This document shows positions 17,986 to 27,007 of a DNA stretch of 64,000 nucleotides, one piece after another. Numbering within the stretch: position 1 is the stretch's first letter; every line of letters begins with the position of its first letter. The stretch lies in assembly GCA_965202875.1 (NCBI GenBank), contig OZ241870.1:1860001-1924000 (forward strand), read 5' to 3'. Below the pieces are notes generated by a model. That model ran no database searches. It saw only the letters and a list, made by a program, of their open reading frames with translations, and had not been told where the DNA came from. This DNA is from HK1 sp965202875. Its GTDB lineage: Bacteria > Pseudomonadota > Gammaproteobacteria > HK1. The translations under genes were made by a program, and so were the position numbers.

Positions 17986-18645
17986 ATGACTGCATTCTCC
18001 GGACGCCGCGCGTTGCGTCGCCAGATGCGCGTCCGGCGGCGCGTGCTGAGTGAAGCGGAACGACGCGCTGCCGCCCGAGCGCTCTCGAAACGCATCGCCG
18101 GCAGCCGATGGTTCGCCAACAGCCGGACCATCGCGGCCTACCTGCCGAACGACGGTGAGATCAGCCTTCTTCCGCTCATGGCGCGGGCGTGGTCGATGGG
18201 TAAGCGGACGTATCTCCCTCGGCTGTCCGGGCCCCGGTTGTGGTTCCTCCCCTTTCACGCGCGCACCGTGTTCACCGGCAACCGGTTCGCGATTCCCGAA
18301 CCCGCGGAGCCGGTCCACCGGCGCATCCATCCGCTGTTCCTGGACCTCGTGCTGTGTCCGCTCGTTGCGTTCGACCGGTTCGGGAACCGCCTCGGCATGG
18401 GTGGCGGGTACTACGACCGGACCTTCGAGGCGGTGCGCCGCCGCACCGTCTGGCCGGGGCCGAAGCTGGTGGGCGTCGCCTATGAATTCCAGAAGGTGGA
18501 TCCACTCCCCGCGGCGGACTGGGACGTCCCCCTCGGCGCGGTCGTCACCGATCGCACGATCCGGCTGCCGCCGGGCCGATTACAATCCGTTCCGCGCTTC
18601 AAGCGCGTGGACCCGGGGAGGATGCACCCATGCGGTACTGGCTGA
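17986..18645 (+). CDS. fau: 5-formyltetrahydrofolate cyclo-ligase
   Basis: Converts 5-formyl-THF to 5,10-methenyl-THF using ATP. Conserved blocks: RRQMRVRRRVLSEAERRAAA, AAYLPNDGEISLLPLMARAW, LVLCPLVAFDRFGNRLGMGG followed by GYYDRTFE (the substrate/phosphate loop) and VGVAYEFQKVDPLPAADWDVP. The last ~20 residues overlap the next gene's start by 16 bases. Downstream of 6S RNA as in E. coli ygfA, so it may be co-transcribed with it. Confidence 0.93.
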   Translation: MTAFSGRRALRRQMRVRRRVLSEAERRAAARALSKRIAGSRWFANSRTIAAYLPNDGEISLLPLMARAWSMGKRTYLPRLSGPRLWFLPFHARTVFTGNRFAIPEPAEPVHRRIHPLFLDLVLCPLVAFDRFGNRLGMGGGYYDRTFEAVRRRTVWPGPKLVGVAYEFQKVDPLPAADWDVPLGAVVTDRTIRLPPGRLQSVPRFKRVDPGRMHPCGTG

Positions 18646-19088
18646 TGAAGACCGAGCCGGAGGAGTTCGGTATCGACGACCTCGCCAGGCGCCCCCGCAA
18701 GACGGAGCCGTGGGACGGTGTGCGCAACTACCAGGCGCGCAACATGATGCGCGACGAGATGAAGAAGGGGGATCGTGTATTCATCTACCACTCGAACTGC
18801 GAGGAGCCCGGGATCGTCGGCATCGCCTGCGTCGCGCGTGAGGGGTACCCGGACCCCACCGCCTTCGACCCCGAGGACAGGCACTACGACCCGAAGAGCG
18901 ACCCCGCGAGCCCGCGCTGGTATCTCGTGGACGTGAAGTTCGAACGCAAGCTCCGGCGCACCATTCCTCTCGTCGAGCTGAAGGGGCAGGCCGCCCTCGA
19001 AGGGATGCCGCTCGTGCGCCGCGGCAACCGGCTCTCGGTGATGCCGGTGAGCGAGCGGGAGTGGGAGTACGTCCTCTCGCTGGAATGA
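18630..19088 (+). CDS. EVE-domain protein
   Basis: A 152-residue single EVE (PUA-like) domain: MRYWLMKTEPEEFGIDDL, WDGVRNYQARNMMRDEMKKG, DRVFIYHSNCEEPGIVGIAC and SDPASPRWYLVDVKF. EVE domains bind modified nucleic-acid bases. Stand-alone copies are common in proteobacteria next to the 5-FCL/ZapA cluster, and others are fused to defence nucleases. An SD-like GGGGAGG lies before ATG 18630. Confidence 0.92.
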   Translation: MRYWLMKTEPEEFGIDDLARRPRKTEPWDGVRNYQARNMMRDEMKKGDRVFIYHSNCEEPGIVGIACVAREGYPDPTAFDPEDRHYDPKSDPASPRWYLVDVKFERKLRRTIPLVELKGQAALEGMPLVRRGNRLSVMPVSEREWEYVLSLE

Positions 19089-19105
19089 AGCGGGAGGGAT
19101 GCGCT

Positions 19106-19151
19106 CCCCCCACCCGCCATGTAGCGCACGTGGAGCTTGGCCATCTCGTTG
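19106..19151 (-). pseudogene. Fragment duplicated from ilvA
   Basis: 35 bases at 19117-19151 are identical to 20477-20511 inside ilvA, and similarity continues a few bases with a 3-base gap. On the minus strand it encodes NEMAKLHVRYMAGG, the start of the second ACT region of threonine dehydratase. Nothing else of ilvA is nearby. The rest of the 19089-19368 gap shows no feature. Confidence 0.75.
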
Positions 19152-19368
19152 CCGGATTCGATGCTCGCCTTCAACCCGGCATGGGTGATCGACTTCACCG
19201 GAATGCGCACAGGCCAGCCCTGCAACGAGCCGGGACGCCCCCGTTTCGCCCCGGGCACCACCACGAGCCCAGATGTCGAATGCGACCTGCCACGCATCGA
19301 TTCCGGTATTTGTACCCGATGGCGGCGTCGGGATACGGTCCGACTCGGTCGGACCAGGAACATGCGCC

Positions 19369-19614
19369 GTGGAATCCATCCTTACCCTCAGTGACGCCGA
19401 GGCTCGATTTTCGGAAATCGTCGAAAAGGCCACCAACGGCGAAGAGTTCATCGTCACCCGCATGGGCAAGCCGGTGGTTCGGATCACCCGCTTCGTGGCG
19501 CATGGCCGGCCGCGCAAGCTCGGCGACTTCGCCGGGCGGATACGGATGAGCGAAGATTTCGACGACTGGCCCTCCGACTTGCAGGAGGCGCTGGGAATGG
19601 CCGATCCCAGGTGA
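19369..19614 (+). CDS. Phd/YefM-family antitoxin
   Basis: About 81 residues: ILTLSDAEARFSEIVEKATN, GEEFIVTRMGKPVVRITRF, then an acidic toxin-binding tail with SEDFDDWPSDLQEALGM. This is the Phd/YefM fold that binds its own operator and blocks the toxin. The start is probably the GTG at 19369, because family similarity begins there; longer upstream starts exist. Its end overlaps the start of the broken PIN toxin by 4 bases. Confidence 0.8.
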   Translation: MESILTLSDAEARFSEIVEKATNGEEFIVTRMGKPVVRITRFVAHGRPRKLGDFAGRIRMSEDFDDWPSDLQEALGMADPR

Positions 19615-19907
19615 GATACCTGCTCGATACGCATACCCTGCTTCGGGCACGGGCCGCGCCCGATCTGCTCTCCGCGGATGCCCTCGCCGTATTGGAGTCC
19701 GCGGACAACGCGCTGTACCTCAGCATCGCCTCGCTATGGGAGTGCGCGATCAGGTCCTCCATCGGCAAGATCGACGTTCCCGACGACTTCTATCGGACCG
19801 TGGCCGGCGACTACGAGATTCTCGGCGCAAGCCCGGATCGGCGGCCTGGCCCCGGTGACTCGTGATCAGGACATCGCCGGGTACGACGTCCCGGTCGTCA
19901 CCGCCTG
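19611..19907 (+). pseudogene. VapC-like PIN toxin, frameshifted and internally deleted
   Basis: The first frame gives a good PIN N-terminus (MRYLLDTHTLLRARAAP, LYLSIASLWECAIRSSIGKI) and then loses similarity near 19830, ending at 19865. The normal C-terminal end VTRDQDIAGYDVPVVTA is present, but in another frame ending at 19907. The segment expected between them, with the HRDPFDR..AQA acidic block, is missing. A toxin lacking those residues should be inactive, leaving the antitoxin as an orphan. Confidence 0.75.
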
Positions 19908-20195
19908 ATCCCGCGCGCCGGCCTTCATCTCGTGCCGACCGGTCCCCGAAGCTCGGGGATTCCGGGAAGTCGCTCCGCCATGCGGATGCCGGTTCCGGTG
20001 TCGAAACGCGCCGCATACCGCCGACATGGCATGGAAGGAGGACGACTTCCATGAACGTTCCCGCCGGAAACGTTGCCGCCCGGAACGCCGCCGCGGATCA
20101 GGGCGAGATCGGGCACCGCCTGCTTGTATGGAGCAAGACTGCTCCTCGCCCGTCTGCGGCGCTGGCCGGAGGGCGACCGCACCAGCGGTCGCCGT

Positions 20196-21713
20196 TCAGC
20201 GCAGGAACAACCGGTACGCCGGATTCTCCGTCTCCTCCCGGTACTCGTACCCCACGTCGTCGAGAAAGGACTGGAACTCCCCGCGCTCTCCGGGCGGCAC
20301 CTGCAAGCCCATCAGCACCTGCCCGTAGGCCGCGCCGTGGTTGCGGTAGTGGAACACGCTGATGTTCCAGGGCTTGCGCCCCATCAGGGTGAGGAAGCGC
20401 ATCAGCGCGCCGGGGCGGTCGGGGAACTCGAAGCGGTAGAGGACTTCCTGGAGATCCCGTGGAGCACGTCCCCCCACCATGTAGCGCACGTGGAGCTTGG
20501 CCATCTCGTTGTCGCTCAGGTCGAGCACCGGGTAGCCGTTGCGCTCCAGCGTCTCGACGAGCGCCCGCTTGTCGTCGCCGGAGCCGTGGATCTCGATGCC
20601 CACGAAGATGTGCGCGTCCTCGTCGTCGGCGTAGCGGTAGTTGAACTCCGTGACCGAACGCGCCCCGATGATCTCGCAGAAGCGCAGCAGACTCCCGGCG
20701 CGCTCGGGGATGGTCACCGCGAACAGGCACTCCCGCTGCTCGCCGAGCTCGGCCCGCTCCGCGATGTGGCGCAGGCGGTCGAAGTTCACGTTCGCCCCGC
20801 TCACGATGGCGGCATAGCGCCGCCCGGCGGCGCCCTCGGGCTCCGCGTAGCGTTTCAGGCCCGCCACCGCGAGCGCTCCGGCCGGCTCGGCGATGGACCG
20901 GGTGTCCTCGAAGATGTCCTTGATGGCGGCGCAGATCTCGTCGGTGGTGACGAGGATGACGTCGTCCACGCATTCGCGCGCGATCCGGAAGGGCTCGGCC
21001 CCGATCCGCTTCACCGCCACCCCGTCGGCGAAGGTCCCGACGCTCTCCAGGATGACGCGCTCCCCGGCCGCGAGGGTGGAGTAGAGGGTCGGCGTGTCGT
21101 AGGGCTCGACGCCGATGACCTTCGTTCCCGGCCACAGCGCCTTGACGTAGGCGGAGATCCCGGCGATGAGCCCGCCCCCGCCGACCTCGACGAAGATCGC
21201 GTCGAAGGGGTCCCCGTGCTGGCGCACGATCTCCATCGCCACGGTGCCCTGGCCGGCGATGACGTGCTCGTCGTCGAAGGGCGGGATGAAGACCATCCCG
21301 TGCTCGGCGGCCAGCGCTTCGGCCCGCTCCTTCGCATCGTCGTAGGACTCGCCTTCGAGCACGACATCCGCCCCGAGCCGCTCGACCGCCTCGACCTTGA
21401 TGCGCGGCGCGGTCTCCGGCATCACGATGAGGGCGCGGACGCCGAGCCGGCGCGCGGCCAGCGCCACCCCCTGCGCGTGGTTGCCGGCCGAGGACGCGGC
21501 GACCCCGCGCGAGCGCTCCTCCGCGGTGAGCGAGGCGAGCTTGTTGTACGCGCCCCGGAGCTTGAACGAGAACACCGGCTGAAGATCCTCGCGCTTGAGC
21601 CACACCTCGCCGCCGATCCGCGCGGAGAGCTTCGGAGCGAGCTCCAGCGGCGTCTCGCGCGCGACGTCGTAGACGCGCGCCTTCAGGATCTTCGTGACGT
21701 AGTCCCGGGACAT
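20196..21713 (-). CDS. ilvA: Threonine ammonia-lyase, biosynthetic
   Basis: PLP enzyme making 2-oxobutanoate from threonine, the first committed step to isoleucine. 505 residues, normal for the long form. PLP lysine in LQPVFSFKLRGAYNKLA; SSAGNHAQGVALAA; the glycine-rich phosphate loop VEVGGGGLIAGISAY. Two C-terminal ACT-like regulatory domains (CLFAVTIPERAGSLLRFCE and YRFEFPDRPGALMRFL) suggest isoleucine/valine control. ATG 21713 (MSRDYVTKILKARVYDVA) matches homologues. Confidence 0.96.
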   Translation of the reverse strand: MSRDYVTKILKARVYDVARETPLELAPKLSARIGGEVWLKREDLQPVFSFKLRGAYNKLASLTAEERSRGVAASSAGNHAQGVALAARRLGVRALIVMPETAPRIKVEAVERLGADVVLEGESYDDAKERAEALAAEHGMVFIPPFDDEHVIAGQGTVAMEIVRQHGDPFDAIFVEVGGGGLIAGISAYVKALWPGTKVIGVEPYDTPTLYSTLAAGERVILESVGTFADGVAVKRIGAEPFRIARECVDDVILVTTDEICAAIKDIFEDTRSIAEPAGALAVAGLKRYAEPEGAAGRRYAAIVSGANVNFDRLRHIAERAELGEQRECLFAVTIPERAGSLLRFCEIIGARSVTEFNYRYADDEDAHIFVGIEIHGSGDDKRALVETLERNGYPVLDLSDNEMAKLHVRYMVGGRAPRDLQEVLYRFEFPDRPGALMRFLTLMGRKPWNISVFHYRNHGAAYGQVLMGLQVPPGERGEFQSFLDDVGYEYREETENPAYRLFLR

Positions 21714-22021
21714 GGGGTGGCGCTCGGCGGGCGGACGGCAATGATAGCGGCCGCCACGTCCTGTCCGATACGCCGCGACCACGCGCGGATGACCGTCGCG
21801 GCCCCGCTCCCACGGCTCCGGCCGGCCGCGAGCAGGCCCGGCGCAAGCGGCGGTGGGCATGTCGTCGGGATCGATGCGGCGCGGTGGCGTAGTGGTCGTC
21901 CGGGCGTACCGGCCCCGCGGCGCACCTTCCCCCTCCATCGTCGTGCCCGCCAAGGTGGAGGATTGACCGGAAAGCTGCGAGGTCCGATCCTTTCGACTCT
22001 CCACCGGCACGGGACGACGCC
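21714..22021. other. Intergenic, nothing recognised
   Basis: About 308 bases upstream of ilvA and the following plus-strand ORF. No gene, structured RNA or leader peptide rich in branched-chain codons was seen. Confidence 0.5.
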
Positions 22022-22333
22022 ATGGCCAGCACCGACCTCATCGAAGCCGGCACTGCCGGCACAACGCAACGCCAGCGTCAACGCAACCCGCTGGTGGACC
22101 ATCCGCCCTCCTCGGAGCTGGCGTTCCCCGGCTGCAAGCCCGTTTACCTGCCGCGCGAGAAGCTCGAACTCCATGACGGGCGGCTGGAGTTCTGGGACGG
22201 GGCCACCGAATTCGCCGCATCGTCGGTGGACGCGGTGTTCGAGGCGGCGTCGGTCTGCAAGGACGAGACGGAGTTCCTTGCCGCACTGCGGCCGCCGCGC
22301 ATCCCGGACGGTGCGGGCGGAGCAAAGGGTTGA
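22022..22333 (+). CDS. Hypothetical protein, 103 aa
   Basis: Not recognised. A soluble, acidic small protein with a central block CKPVYLPREKLELHDGRLEF then WDGATEFAASSVDAVFEAAS, which looks like a folded beta-rich segment rather than random ORF translation. No signal peptide or membrane segment. It stands alone between ilvA and the cobW-like gene. Could be the N-terminal piece of a longer ancestral protein. Confidence 0.45.
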   Translation: MASTDLIEAGTAGTTQRQRQRNPLVDHPPSSELAFPGCKPVYLPREKLELHDGRLEFWDGATEFAASSVDAVFEAASVCKDETEFLAALRPPRIPDGAGGAKG

Positions 22334-22542
22334 CGCCTGCCGTTGTTTCTTTCCGGTCAAGGCGATCCGGCCGGCCCGAACTCCTCGCGCTCCCGGCCGG
22401 CGGCGTCGAGGTCCTGGACGGCAGGCCGGGGCGATGTTGCCGTTGCCGGCGGTCGCAGCCGGCTTCCGGAAGATTGACCGGATTTCAGTGGTGAATCTGT
22501 CGGGCGCTCAATCGTTCTCGGGGTCGGTATTCGGGCCGGCAA

Positions 22543-23676
22543 TCAGAGTGCGCGGCGGTGGTCGGAACCGTCCGAGGCAGAGCCTTGCTTCTCGGTGGAC
22601 GAAGCCGGGAGCAATGCGATCATCCGCGCGGCCGATTCGATCGGAGCAGCCGGGCCGACTCCGATGAGGTCGATCGCGGAGCCGCCGCCGGCTTCGAGCA
22701 CTGCGTCGAGGGAGGGCTCGGGAACAGGCTCCAGCGACCACCGGTGTCCGACCCCCTGGAGCACGTAAAGCCTGCCGGGACACTCGTGCAACCGGACGAA
22801 CCCTTTGAAGCGCACCACCGAAGCCGGAAGTGCGTCGAGCGCCGCGGCCAGCCGCGTCCGGTCGAGGGGCTCGTGCGTTCGGCTGGTCGCGCGCACAAAG
22901 GGGGCATCGGCGTCGTCGGCCGCCCGTGAGGCGGGCCGGCGCCCCGGGAAGGCGGGTACTCCGCCCGCAAGGGGGCCATCGTCCGTCGTTCGTGCGGCGG
23001 GATGGTGTCCTGGAAACGCGGGCGTCCCGCCCGCGGGAGGGCCATGAACAGTCGCCCCTGCGGTGAGCGCATCCGGCGCACTGGTGTCCGGGCCAAGCAC
23101 GATAGCCGGATCCACACGCCCATGGCAGGCTTCGACGATCCCGGCCCGGGGGGCGTTCCGTGCGAGCCAGGCCAGCGTCGAACGGCGGTCCGGCGCCTCC
23201 ACCCGATCCGACTTGTTCGCGACAATCACGTCGGCCGACTCGATCTGGCGTACGATCAGATTGCCTGTGAAGCGGTCCGCCGACTGTGTGCGGACCGTGT
23301 CGAGATCGACCACCGTGATCACCGCGTCGAGCCGCAGGCCGGGCCAGCCGAGCGCGTAGCGGGCGCTCTTCCCCGGGTCCGCCACCCCGCTCGCCTCCAC
23401 CACGATCCGGCCGGGCGGCTCGGGTGAGCGGACCTGCGCGTCGAGGGCGGCGCCGAAGTCGTCGGCGATGCTGCAACACACGCAGCCGTTGGTCAGGGTG
23501 ACGGTCTCGGCGTCGCGAAGGGCGACGAGGGCCGCGTCGATGCCGAGCGCTCCGAAATCGTTGATCAGCGCCACGATGCGTTCGCCGCCCGCGCGGGTGA
23601 GGAGGTGGCTGAGGAGCGAGGTCTTCCCGGCCCCGAGATAGCCCCCGATGATGGTGACCGGAATTCGTTCGGACAC
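22543..23676 (-). CDS. CobW/COG0523-family metal-chaperone GTPase
   Basis: G3E P-loop GTPase: Walker A GGYLGAGKTSLLSHLL, the metal-binding CxCC motif NGCVCCSIADDFG, Walker B-like VVEASGVADPG, and NKSDRV guanine specificity. The C-terminal CobW_C-like part (VVRFKGFVRLHECPGRLYVL) is present. GTG at 23676 is preferred because similarity starts at SERIPVTIIGGYLG; the ~65 upstream residues are low complexity. Between the GTPase and C-terminal domains sits an insertion made of a 22-residue tandem repeat. Such proteins deliver zinc, cobalt or other metals; the client is not deducible. Confidence 0.9.
   Translation of the reverse strand: MSERIPVTIIGGYLGAGKTSLLSHLLTRAGGERIVALINDFGALGIDAALVALRDAETVTLTNGCVCCSIADDFGAALDAQVRSPEPPGRIVVEASGVADPGKSARYALGWPGLRLDAVITVVDLDTVRTQSADRFTGNLIVRQIESADVIVANKSDRVEAPDRRSTLAWLARNAPRAGIVEACHGRVDPAIVLGPDTSAPDALTAGATVHGPPAGGTPAFPGHHPAARTTDDGPLAGGVPAFPGRRPASRAADDADAPFVRATSRTHEPLDRTRLAAALDALPASVVRFKGFVRLHECPGRLYVLQGVGHRWSLEPVPEPSLDAVLEAGGGSAIDLIGVGPAAPIESAARMIALLPASSTEKQGSASDGSDHRRAL
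22912..23043 (-). repeat. In-frame 66-bp tandem repeat carrying a dispersed palindrome
   Basis: Two 22-residue units, GPPAGGTPAFPGHHPAART.. and GPLAGGVPAFPGRRPASRA.., lie back to back in the cobW-like protein. The DNA of one unit (around 23009-23035) matches the intergenic sequence at 54201-54233: tcctgg, then cgcgggcgtcccgcccgc. Hence an intergenic palindromic repeat has entered the gene in frame. Confidence 0.8.
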
Positions 23677-23901
23677 GGACGTAGACGTGGACGCATTCAC
23701 CGGAGCGGGCTCCGTTCGGACGGACCTGCGCCTGCCGGACCGGGACCTGTCCGGGCCACGGCTGCGCTCATCGGATCGGCGTTTGCACAGGCTGGAACCG
23801 CCCCTGTCGGACGGAGCACGGCCGGGGTGGGCCGCCCGCATCGGGCCGGCGGTCCGCCCGGATGGGATTGTACTCATCGGATCGGCCCACCGGGATCACA
23901 C

Positions 23902-25542
23902 TCATCCGATCGGGAACGACCGTCCCTCGAACACCGTGCCCCGGACCGGGACGTCCCTCAGCGATTCCACCGGCTCCTCGAAGGGGTCGGCTTCCAGCAC
24001 CGTGAAATCGGCGCGCTTGCCAGCCCGGATGCTGCCGATCTCGTCCTCCATGCCGAGCACGAACGCCGCGTCGATGGTGATCGCACGCAACGCCTGTTCC
24101 AGGGTGAGCCGCTCCTCGGGGCACGCCACCTCACCCGAATCGCCCATCCGGTTGGCCGCGACCCACGCATGGTTCAGCGGCCGGGCCGGCGCCATCGTGA
24201 AGTCGGAGTGCAGGGCAAGCGGGATCCCCTCGCGCACCACCGTGGCGAGCCGGGCCATCCGGGTCGCCCGCTCGTGCCCGATGCTGTGCTTCCAGTAGGC
24301 GTCGGCCAGCTCGTAGACGTAGTACACGTTGGCGGAGACCAGGCCGCCGAGACGGGCGAGCCGGCGGACCTGCTCCGGGGTCGAGAGCCCGAAGTGCTCG
24401 ATGGTGAAGCGGTGATCGAAGCGCGGCCGTTCCCACTGGAGCTTCGCCAGCACCTCGATCGCGAGCTCCAGGCCGAGGTCCCCGGTGCAGTGGACGTGGA
24501 TGCGGCAGCCCTCGTGCCAGAACGCCCGCGCCAGTGCCTCGAACCGTTCCGGGGCCATCAGCCACTCCCCGTGGTGCCCGTCGATGAAGCCCGGCGGCTG
24601 CACCTGCATCAGCTCCGCGAAAAACCCGCCGTCGGTGAAGAGCTTCACGTGATCGTGAAACGCGAGGCGATCGGTGTTCAGCGCGCGTAGCGCCCGCACC
24701 CGCGCGAGCTCGGATTCGAGCCCGGCACTGCCCGGATCGTGCACCCGCGGCACCATGTGGACCCGGAACGGCGTGTCGTCGCGGTCGAGCACGTCGCACA
24801 GCGCCGCCCACTCCTGCTCCGGGTCGAAGAGCGCGAACGCCATGTCCGCAATGGTGGTGTGCCCGCCGTGATGGACCGCCTGTCGGACGCGGCGCAGACC
24901 GTCGCGAAACCGCTCCCGATCGAGCAGGTACGGAGTCATGCGGGCGTTGGCGACGCCGAGGCCGGTCTCGAAGAAATGGCCGGCCCCGGCGTCGATCTGG
25001 GGGTGGCGCTCCAGGGTCTCCTCGTCGAGATCCATCCATCGCAGCGCGGCGTCGTTGGCGTAGAGCGCGTGGAAGGATCGCTGCCACACCACCACCGGCC
25101 GAGTCGCCGAGACCTGGTTCAGGATCTCGCGGTGCACCGGGCCGTGCCAGATCTCGTGGTAGCCCCAGGTGATCAGGGGCTCCGCGGGGTCGGCGAGCGA
25201 GCGCTCGATCTCGCGCAGGCGGGCCAGATAGGCGGCGGCTCCGCGCGTCGGGGGAACGGTTTCCCACGGCAGGCGCCACTCCATCGCGGTGATGAAGTGC
25301 AGCGGCAGCAGCACCGCCGCCATCGACGGATGGAGGTGCGGATCGATGAAGCCGGGCATGAGGACGTGCCGTTCGAACCTCCGGTCCACTACGTGCGGAT
25401 GGGCATCGAGCCAGGGCGAAAGCGTCTCCAGGGTGCCGGCCTCGACGATCCGCCCGCCGCGCACCGCCACCGCATCCGCCTGCGGCATGGACGGGTTCAT
25501 GGTGTGGATCCGCCGTGCGGTGTAGACGGTGATCTCGGACAT
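23902..25542 (-). CDS. YtcJ-like metal-dependent amidohydrolase
   Basis: A 546-residue amidohydrolase-superfamily protein (Amidohydro_3 type). Start MSEITVYTARRIHTMNPSMP; metal-binding HxH in MPGFIDPHLHPSMAA; later histidines in RIHVHCTGDLGLELAIE and FTIEHFGLSTPEQV; a final Asp region ALHSDFTMAPA; and the C-terminal composite-site return AGKRADFTVLEADPFE. The substrate of this group is usually unknown. It sits between the cobW-like GTPase (same strand) and the divergent puuD; a metal-chaperone link to a metallo-hydrolase is possible. Confidence 0.9.
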   Translation of the reverse strand: MSEITVYTARRIHTMNPSMPQADAVAVRGGRIVEAGTLETLSPWLDAHPHVVDRRFERHVLMPGFIDPHLHPSMAAVLLPLHFITAMEWRLPWETVPPTRGAAAYLARLREIERSLADPAEPLITWGYHEIWHGPVHREILNQVSATRPVVVWQRSFHALYANDAALRWMDLDEETLERHPQIDAGAGHFFETGLGVANARMTPYLLDRERFRDGLRRVRQAVHHGGHTTIADMAFALFDPEQEWAALCDVLDRDDTPFRVHMVPRVHDPGSAGLESELARVRALRALNTDRLAFHDHVKLFTDGGFFAELMQVQPPGFIDGHHGEWLMAPERFEALARAFWHEGCRIHVHCTGDLGLELAIEVLAKLQWERPRFDHRFTIEHFGLSTPEQVRRLARLGGLVSANVYYVYELADAYWKHSIGHERATRMARLATVVREGIPLALHSDFTMAPARPLNHAWVAANRMGDSGEVACPEERLTLEQALRAITIDAAFVLGMEDEIGSIRAGKRADFTVLEADPFEEPVESLRDVPVRGTVFEGRSFPIG

Positions 25543-25799
25543 TCGCGCCCTCCCGGCCGATGTGCGGCCGCTCCTCGTCCGGCGGCGCCGGCACCGGAAG
25601 CAGGCCGGCGCACGGCGCATCGTCACTGTATCGAAAGTGCCACGAACAAAACTACCGCCCGGGTCTCGACGTGCTCACGGGCAGCCGGCACCGGGTGACG
25701 CCGGCACCGCGGAAGATACGGAAGATTGCCGGAATCCGAAGGTGTAGGATGCACAGTCTCGGCCGGAGGCCGCGGCGGTATGTCGCGGAGCGCAAGCCC

Positions 25800-26588
25800 A
25801 TGAATCGTCCCGTCGTCGGCATCACCGCCTGCCGGATCGAGGTCGCCGGCCGCATCCACCACTCCGTCCTGGAGAGGTACGTCGGCGCGGTCAGCGCGGC
25901 GGCGGGGGCGCTGCCGCTTCTCGTCCCCCCCATCGGGCGCACCGTGGCCGGCGACGACCTGCTCGACGCGGTCGACGGCCTCCTGCTCACCGGCAGCCCC
26001 TCCAACGTGCTGCCCCGCCACTACGACGTCCCGCCCAGCCGCCCCGGCACCCTGCACGACCCCCATCGCGACGAGACCACGCTGCCGCTCGTGCGCCTCT
26101 GCCTCGAACGCGGGGTGCCGCTGCTCGCGGTATGCCGCGGCTTCCAGGAAGTGAACGTCGCGCTCGGCGGAACCCTGCACCAGCACGTCCAGGAGCTGCC
26201 GGGGATGCTGGACCATCGCGTGGACCCGTCCCTGGATCTCGCCGGCCAGTACGCGCCGGCGCACGCGGTGCGGGTGGTGCGGGGCGGCTTCCTCCACCGG
26301 CTCGTCGGCCGGGAGGCGATCGAGGTCAACTCGCTGCACTCGCAGGGCATCGACCGGCTGGCCGGGCGGCTGGTGGTGGAGGCGCGGGCGCCGGACGGCC
26401 TGGTCGAGGCGGTGAGCATCGCGGGGGCCGCGTCGTTCGCATTCGCGGTGCAGTGGCATCCGGAATGGAACGCGCTGAAGGATCCGGCCTCGCGCGCGAT
26501 CTTCGAAGCGTTCGGGGCGGCGGTTCGCGAGCGCGCCGAACGGCGGCATGGCGGCCCGGTCGAGGCGCCACGGCTCCGGCGTGCCTGA
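25800..26588 (+). CDS. puuD: Gamma-glutamyl-gamma-aminobutyrate hydrolase-like (PuuD family)
   Basis: A class I glutamine amidotransferase-like hydrolase of 262 residues. Nucleophile Cys in PLLAVCRGFQEVNVALGGTL, His and Glu in FAVQWHPEWNAL, and the opening RPVVGITACRIEVAGRIHHS typical of PuuD. In putrescine catabolism it releases GABA from gamma-glutamyl-GABA. A PuuA-like glutamine synthetase follows 420 bases downstream on the same strand, supporting polyamine or amine catabolism. Other puu genes are not in the window. Confidence 0.88.
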   Translation: MNRPVVGITACRIEVAGRIHHSVLERYVGAVSAAAGALPLLVPPIGRTVAGDDLLDAVDGLLLTGSPSNVLPRHYDVPPSRPGTLHDPHRDETTLPLVRLCLERGVPLLAVCRGFQEVNVALGGTLHQHVQELPGMLDHRVDPSLDLAGQYAPAHAVRVVRGGFLHRLVGREAIEVNSLHSQGIDRLAGRLVVEARAPDGLVEAVSIAGAASFAFAVQWHPEWNALKDPASRAIFEAFGAAVRERAERRHGGPVEAPRLRRA

Positions 26589-26629
26589 CGACGGGTAGGG
26601 AGTGTTCCGCGAGGGTGCAATCGTAGCGA

Positions 26630-26848
26630 TTACGGGACAAACAGCCTGACCGCCGCGAACGCGACCCCTATCGCTGCCGGTACGGCCACGCCAATGGCCG
26701 CTATCACACCCGCCAGGAACCATACCTTGATTTTCTGGATGTCTTCGCGCGTCGCCACGTGCTCCATCTGCATTTCAATTCCGGCGAGCCGCTCTCCGAA
26801 ATCGCGGGGACGGGCAATGTCGCGTTTCGCGTCGGCGGTCATGCTCAT
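26630..26848 (-). CDS. Small membrane protein with coiled-coil start
   Basis: A 72-residue ORF: MSMTADAKRDIARPRDFGER, a short helical LAGIEMQMEHVATREDIQK, then one hydrophobic segment FLAGVIAAIGVAVPAAIGVA ending FAAVRLFVP. The architecture recalls the DUF1640-like proteins at 55.4 and 57.1 kb (short coil plus C-terminal TM). No function known. It is convergent to puuD and partly fills the gap before the glutamine synthetase gene. Confidence 0.6.
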   Translation of the reverse strand: MSMTADAKRDIARPRDFGERLAGIEMQMEHVATREDIQKIKVWFLAGVIAAIGVAVPAAIGVAFAAVRLFVP

Positions 26849-27007
26849 GTCGCCGCTCCCGGGTGGGGTCTCCGACACCACATTTCGATATTCCGGTATT
26901 CTGCGAAACGGCGCAACATCCCCGTCAGGAGCCTGCGGCCACCGAGGTCGAGGCGCGGATGCCGACCGGGCGTGCCACACCATGAAGCACACGATGCGGC
27001 AAACGCC

